Source of the DNA: an uncultured beta proteobacterium
GTDB lineage: Bacteria; Pseudomonadota; Gammaproteobacteria; Burkholderiales; Burkholderiaceae_C
Length of the DNA: 8,907 nt
Direction of reading: 5' to 3'
Assembly (NCBI GenBank): GCA_903886165.1
Contig: CAISLL010000408.1
Span: 1 to 8,907, forward strand
In this document: positions 5,219-8,907 of the stretch, in pieces
Position numbering within the stretch: position 1 is the first letter of the stretch
How the letters are laid out: each line of letters opens with the position of its first letter
Made by a program: the position numbers and the translations under genes
Notes under the pieces: model-generated
The model's database searches: none
What the model saw: only the letters and a program-made list of their open reading frames with translations
What the model was told of the DNA's origin: nothing

Positions 5219-6643
5219 TCAGTCCATACCGGCGTCGTCAGGCCCAAACTCGGTATCACGAACCCGTATACCGTATTTTTTCATGAGCGCCTGAAAATTC
5301 GTCCGCTGCATGCCGGTCTCTTCCGCGCTCTTGGTCACGTTGGAAGCGTTTCGCCTGAGTGTTTCCTGAACAAACAGTTTTTCAATCTCTTCGACTGATT
5401 TTTCACGGGCAATTTTTTTTACCCGCTTGAGGTCGTCACTGGTTCGTGGCACATCCCTACTGTGTGAAGGCGCGTTGTCAAGGATGTTGACCAAATGCGC
5501 TTGTCGAATGATGTGGTCCGACGACAGGATCACCGCCCGCTGTATCGTGTTTTCGAGCTCCCGCACATTGCCCGGCCAGGCATGGTTCATGAGCAGACTG
5601 ATGGCCGCCTCTGAAATTTCAGACACGGGCTTGTCCAACTCCTCGCTGAACACCTTCAAAAAATGAAAAGCCAGTGCCGGTATGTCGTCGCGGCGATCTC
5701 TGAGGGCGGGCGAGTGAATCGGGAACACGTTGATGCGGTAATAAAGATCCTCGCGAAAACTGCCATCTGCCACCATTGCCTTGAGATTCTTGTTGGTGGC
5801 GGTGATCAATCTGACGTTTGTCTTTTGCGTGCTGGTGCTGCCCACGGCCCTGAATTCATGCTCCTGAATGACGCGCAGCAGCTTGGCCTGAGTTGACAGA
5901 GAAATATTGCCAAATTCATCGAGAAAGAGAGTGCCGTTGTTGGCAATGTCAAACAGGCCACGCTTGTTGCCTACAGCCCCGGTAAAAGCACCTTTGGTGT
6001 GACCAAAGAGCTCTGTCTCCAGGAGACTCTCACTGAGCGTGTTGCAGTCGACCGTGACAAAGGGCTGGTCCTTTCGCAGGCTGTTGTAGTGAATGGCGCG
6101 AGCAATCATTTCCTTGCCGGTGCCACTTTCCCCTGTGATCAGAACCGTGCTGTTGGTGGGGGCACACTTGGCAATCAGCCCATAAACACTTTGCATGGCT
6201 GCGCTGGACCCGATGATGTTCTCAAACCGGTAGCTGGTGCTGACTTTGGTTTTTGGATCCCGGCTTTCCATTAACAATTGGCGTCGCTCCAGCGCCCGGT
6301 CTACCACCTGTTTGAGTTCATCCGGATCAAAAGGCTTGGACAAATAGTCGAATGCGCCAAGTTTCATGGCCTTGACGGCCGTCTGAATTTCAGACAAACC
6401 GGTCATCATGATGACATCCACACCTGGATGTCGCTCCTTGACGTGCTGCAACACCTCCATGCCATCAACACCCGGCATCATGATGTCGAGAATGATCAGG
6501 TCGTACTCAGTGGTGTCAACTTTACGCAGGGCCTCACTGCCGTCATGTGTCGAATCAAGGAGATACAGGCTACCGCCAAGAATGCGCAGACAACTGCGGA
6601 TGACGATGTCTTCGTCGTCAACGATCAAGATTTTGGCACTCAT
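5219..6643 (-). CDS. NtrC-family sigma54-dependent response regulator (enhancer-binding protein)
   Basis: This 474-residue protein has three domains in the normal order. The receiver (about 3-120) has D10/D11, phosphoacceptor D53 in LDIMMPG, T81 and K103 in YLSKP. The AAA+ domain (about 140-385) has Walker A GESGTGKE (171-178), the sigma54-contacting loop GAFTGA (218-223), Walker B GTLFLDE (237-243), and the NtrC-type WPGNVREL segment (356-363). A C-terminal Fis-type helix-turn-helix lies at about 420-458. All features needed for ATP-driven activation of sigma54 RNA polymerase are intact. It starts at ATG 6641-6643, overlapping the kinase gene by 4 nt (ATGA), so translation is probably coupled and the two form a two-component pair. 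Its likely targets are the three sigma54 promoters at 1486, 2124 and 3038 on the other strand. The general role is strongly supported; the targets are inferred. Confidence 0.95.
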   Translation of the reverse strand: MSAKILIVDDEDIVIRSCLRILGGSLYLLDSTHDGSEALRKVDTTEYDLIILDIMMPGVDGMEVLQHVKERHPGVDVIMMTGLSEIQTAVKAMKLGAFDYLSKPFDPDELKQVVDRALERRQLLMESRDPKTKVSTSYRFENIIGSSAAMQSVYGLIAKCAPTNSTVLITGESGTGKEMIARAIHYNSLRKDQPFVTVDCNTLSESLLETELFGHTKGAFTGAVGNKRGLFDIANNGTLFLDEFGNISLSTQAKLLRVIQEHEFRAVGSTSTQKTNVRLITATNKNLKAMVADGSFREDLYYRINVFPIHSPALRDRRDDIPALAFHFLKVFSEELDKPVSEISEAAISLLMNHAWPGNVRELENTIQRAVILSSDHIIRQAHLVNILDNAPSHSRDVPRTSDDLKRVKKIAREKSVEEIEKLFVQETLRRNASNVTKSAEETGMQRTNFQALMKKYGIRVRDTEFGPDDAGMD

Positions 6644-8274
6644 GGGGCTTTTTCACCTGGATGAGGTTCGGTTTCACTGAAGGGTGAAGTGATCGGTAAC
6701 AGGATGCGAAATGTGGTTCCCTGGCCAACCAGACTGGCAACCTTGATCTCCCCTCCGTGGGCCTTGATGATGCCATAGCTGACCGAGAGCCCCAAGCCGG
6801 TGCCCTTGCCCACCTCCTTGGAGGTGAAAAAAGGGTCAAAAATCCGCTGCATATTGGCTTCGGGAATGCCACAACCGGTGTCTTCGATGGCAAGTTCAAC
6901 CATCGGCACGCGTTGGTCTTCAAAATCTTGCGGGTTTTTTGCCACGTAGGCACGGCTAACCACCGCAATCGTGCCTGGACCCTCGATGGCCTGCTGGGCG
7001 TTTACCAGAATATTCATCACCACCTGTTTGATCAGGTCGGCATCCCCCCAGATCAGCGGCAAATCTGCCGCCAGATCCAGCGTGATGCCGATTTTTTGCA
7101 AGGCGGTTGGCCTTTCAACAAAACGCACGACGTCCTCGACCACCTGGTTCAGGCTGAAAAAGCCGTTGACGGGAACCTTCTCCCTTGCAAAATCAAGCAA
7201 TCGCCGAATGATGCTGGCGCATCGCCTGGTCTCACGAATCACCAACTCCAGATCCTCGGCATCTTGACTGCCATCCGGCGCGTTCTTGCGCATCAAGGAG
7301 GTAAAGGTCAGCACACCCGTCAAGGGATTGTTCAGCTCATGCGCAATACCGGCAGCCAAGACCCCGATGGCTGCCAATTTTTCCCCTTGCGCCACCTCGG
7401 CCCGGGCAGCCAGCAGGTCGCGCGAACGCTCTTCTACTTTTGATTCAAGCGCTTGTATCAGGTCGTTCACTTCGGTCCGTGCTTTGCTCAATGCGCCGGT
7501 CATATGGTTGAAGGAAGACGCCAGTCGGCCAAATTCGTCATCACTTCGAACCGGAATGGTTTTGTCAAGTTGCCCGGAACTCACTTCTTCAGCACCTTCC
7601 TCCAGGTCTTTCAGCGGCACATAGATCAGCCGTTGCAGCAGGTAGCCGGCACCCGCCGACATCAGAAGAATGAACGCAAGCACAATGCCGACGAGATGAA
7701 CCACATGGTCGCGCATGGACTGGTCAATGTCATCCAGTGAATAGGCAATGTCCACCACTCCCAGGACAGACTGGTTGGGCGGATGCTCATGACACGATGC
7801 CGAGGAACAGGACGGTTCGTTGCGGATGGCGTGCATGGTCGTCAGCACCCGGTGACCAGCCGCGTCCGAGAAGATTGCCCACCGTTTGTCGTCAGCCACC
7901 TGTTTCAGTGGCTGGCTGGTTTGATGGCAGCGAACACAAGGTTCATCTTTTTGTTCAACCGAATAGCCGAATTCTGATTTCCGGTTGGAGTGAATGATGG
8001 TGCCGTCCTTGCTGATGACCCTCAGTCGCTCAATCCCGCTTTGTTTGCCGATGTCATTGATGATCTTGTCAGCAATGTCACGCCGGTTCACCAACATGCT
8101 GTACCGCGTACTGGCAACCACCACATCGGCGATTTGCATCACATGTGCGGCCAACACGCGTTGCAGATCCTCCTGTCGGTGTCTAAAAAAAAGCAGCGCG
8201 GATATGACAGTCGCCACCGAAAGAGCAACAAACAAATAAACGCTGACCTTGAACCTGAGATTTTTGTGAACCAT
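6640..8274 (-). CDS. membrane histidine kinase with predicted haem-c periplasmic sensor domain
   Basis: This 544-residue sensor kinase has TM1 at about 10-30, a periplasmic domain of about 160 residues, TM2 at about 191-215, and a HAMP domain (about 212-265). A short coiled linker leads to the HisKA dimerisation domain with phosphorylated H312 in AHELNNPLTG. The ATPase domain follows, with N-box N421/N425, DTGCGI (465-470), FDPFFTSK and GKGTGLGLS (489-497). The periplasmic domain contains CVRCH (C113, C116, H117) and C-x4-CH (C156, C161, H162). These are a standard haem-c motif and the longer spacing known from cytochrome c3. A redox or gas-sensing haem domain is therefore likely. I place the start at ATG 8272-8274; TTG 8305-8307 and GTG 8302-8304 upstream would lengthen the N-terminus by 11 or 10 residues, and none has a clear ribosome-binding site. 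The partner regulator follows with a 4-nt overlap. Confidence 0.93.
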   Translation of the reverse strand: MVHKNLRFKVSVYLFVALSVATVISALLFFRHRQEDLQRVLAAHVMQIADVVVASTRYSMLVNRRDIADKIINDIGKQSGIERLRVISKDGTIIHSNRKSEFGYSVEQKDEPCVRCHQTSQPLKQVADDKRWAIFSDAAGHRVLTTMHAIRNEPSCSSASCHEHPPNQSVLGVVDIAYSLDDIDQSMRDHVVHLVGIVLAFILLMSAGAGYLLQRLIYVPLKDLEEGAEEVSSGQLDKTIPVRSDDEFGRLASSFNHMTGALSKARTEVNDLIQALESKVEERSRDLLAARAEVAQGEKLAAIGVLAAGIAHELNNPLTGVLTFTSLMRKNAPDGSQDAEDLELVIRETRRCASIIRRLLDFAREKVPVNGFFSLNQVVEDVVRFVERPTALQKIGITLDLAADLPLIWGDADLIKQVVMNILVNAQQAIEGPGTIAVVSRAYVAKNPQDFEDQRVPMVELAIEDTGCGIPEANMQRIFDPFFTSKEVGKGTGLGLSVSYGIIKAHGGEIKVASLVGQGTTFRILLPITSPFSETEPHPGEKAP

Positions 8275-8489
8275 TTGCCAGAACGCAGAGCAATCCGCGT
8301 GCACCAAAAAGGCAGCACGGCACAGAAATTAGAACACCAATTCAAGCGCTTCCCATGTGTCTCGGTCCGTCGTTGTGACTTCTGGACATGAACCTGCACA
8401 CATCTCGCCAAATCCAACTTTTCCCATGCCACAGGCTCGATATCTGATAGATAGCTAACACCCCATTATTTACATGGGTTACAGGCATA
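8275..8489. other. intergenic region between dnaE and the kinase gene
   Basis: This 215-nt gap should hold the promoter of the kinase/activator operon (minus strand) and the end of the dnaE transcript. I see no convincing sigma54 element, no clear -35/-10 pair and no strong terminator. A short imperfect inverted repeat around CCCAT...ATGGG (8462-8478) lacks a T-run. Confidence 0.5.
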
Positions 8490-8907
8490 TTATTCATAAA
8501 CAATCTCGGCTTTTCCAGGTGCCGTCTGAGCCCACCAGCTGGCCAATGCCGCATCACTGGGAAAAAACTTGGCTGGCTCACCCAATTGCAATTCAGCGCT
8601 GGCCGTGCCCGCGTCGCTGACGCAGTTCAACGCCAGCCGCACGCCCAGCCCACGCCACAGGTCACCCTGTTCGGTCACTTCTTTTTGCGCCGGAAAGTCT
8701 TTCAGCAGCCGCGCCATGTCCAGCCTTAGGCCCTGCGGACCTGTGCTGGCACTGACCCGCAGGTATTTGCCAAAACGGCAACGCGCCTGCTCCAGGTTCC
8801 AGATTTGCGTCACGGTCAACTGCATACCGCCAGAGAAACGGTCCGGTTGCTGCTTGCCCATGACGATGACCAGCTCATCGTCTTTCAGCAAGTCTTTGTG
8901 GGCATTG
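8490..8907 (-). CDS. dnaE: DNA polymerase III alpha subunit, C-terminal end (partial)
   Basis: The frame is open to the window edge and ends at TAA 8490-8492, so the 5' part of the gene lies beyond 8907. The visible 138 or so residues include KDDELVIVMGKQQPDRFSGG and, further on, ARCRFGKYLRVSAS. I recognise these as the C-terminal region of beta-proteobacterial DnaE, the replicative polymerase subunit. This part lies after the polymerase and beta-clamp binding regions and is involved in holding other subunits. The gene is transcribed toward the kinase gene and ends convergently with respect to tolQRA at the other edge of the window. The assignment is by family recall; only about a tenth of the full protein is visible. 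Confidence 0.85.
   Translation of the reverse strand, partial: NAHKDLLKDDELVIVMGKQQPDRFSGGMQLTVTQIWNLEQARCRFGKYLRVSASTGPQGLRLDMARLLKDFPAQKEVTEQGDLWRGLGVRLALNCVSDAGTASAELQLGEPAKFFPSDAALASWWAQTAPGKAEIVYE

Noticed and set aside
8412..8431. Possible sigma54 element on the minus strand before the kinase (TGGCATG...)
   Set aside because: The -24 half is good, but the -12 position has GT instead of GC and no TTGC, so the invariant GC is missing.
8342..8581. Minus-strand frames across the dnaE-kinase gap (also 8139-8432)
   Set aside because: They overlap the ends of dnaE and the kinase gene in other frames and show no domain or start signal.

Overview
The window looks like chromosomal DNA of a betaproteobacterium, probably Burkholderiales/Comamonadaceae and Rhodoferax-like. 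This rests on the style of the TolA and DnaE ends, moderate-to-high GC, and a respiratory gene set with multihaem cytochromes. The taxonomic call is from family memory, not from a search.

Layout. (1) 1-1295, + strand: the 3' end of tolR followed by complete tolA, core cell-envelope genes. (2) 1296-5172, + strand: a single-receiver response regulator (1538-1948), a receiver fused to a duplicated hydrophobic membrane module (2245-2976), a secreted nonahaem c-type cytochrome with a C-terminal anchor (3097-4512), and a four-helix dihaem b-type cytochrome (4525-5172). (3) 5219-8274, - strand: an NtrC-type sigma54 activator and, overlapping it by 4 nt (ATGA), a membrane histidine kinase whose periplasmic domain carries haem-c attachment motifs (CVRCH and C-x4-CH). 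(4) 8490-8907, - strand: the C-terminal end of dnaE. The six-gene block therefore sits between the convergent 3' ends of two core genes, where an acquired cassette could insert with little disruption.

How it may work. The kinase has the build of a haem-based periplasmic sensor. Its partner carries an intact GAFTGA loop, so it should activate sigma54 promoters. Reading the + strand by eye gives three good -24/-12 elements (GG-N10-GC), placed directly before the first receiver gene, the receiver/membrane gene and the cytochrome pair. The first two promoters also share an upstream motif (TGTACTT) and an IHF-like motif (TGTTGAT) at exactly the same distances, 100 and 38 nt, before the -24 GG. The third promoter is embedded in a 13-bp terminator hairpin.

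The likely output is a quinol-cytochrome c type membrane module: a two-gene counterpart of Geobacter CbcL (nonahaem c plus HydC/FdnI-type b in one protein) or of CbcBA. The two extra receiver proteins may act as phosphate sinks or as a membrane-tethered feedback branch. The whole unit reads as a self-contained, haem-sensing, sigma54-controlled electron-transfer system. Function, regulon and phosphotransfer partners are inferred, not shown.
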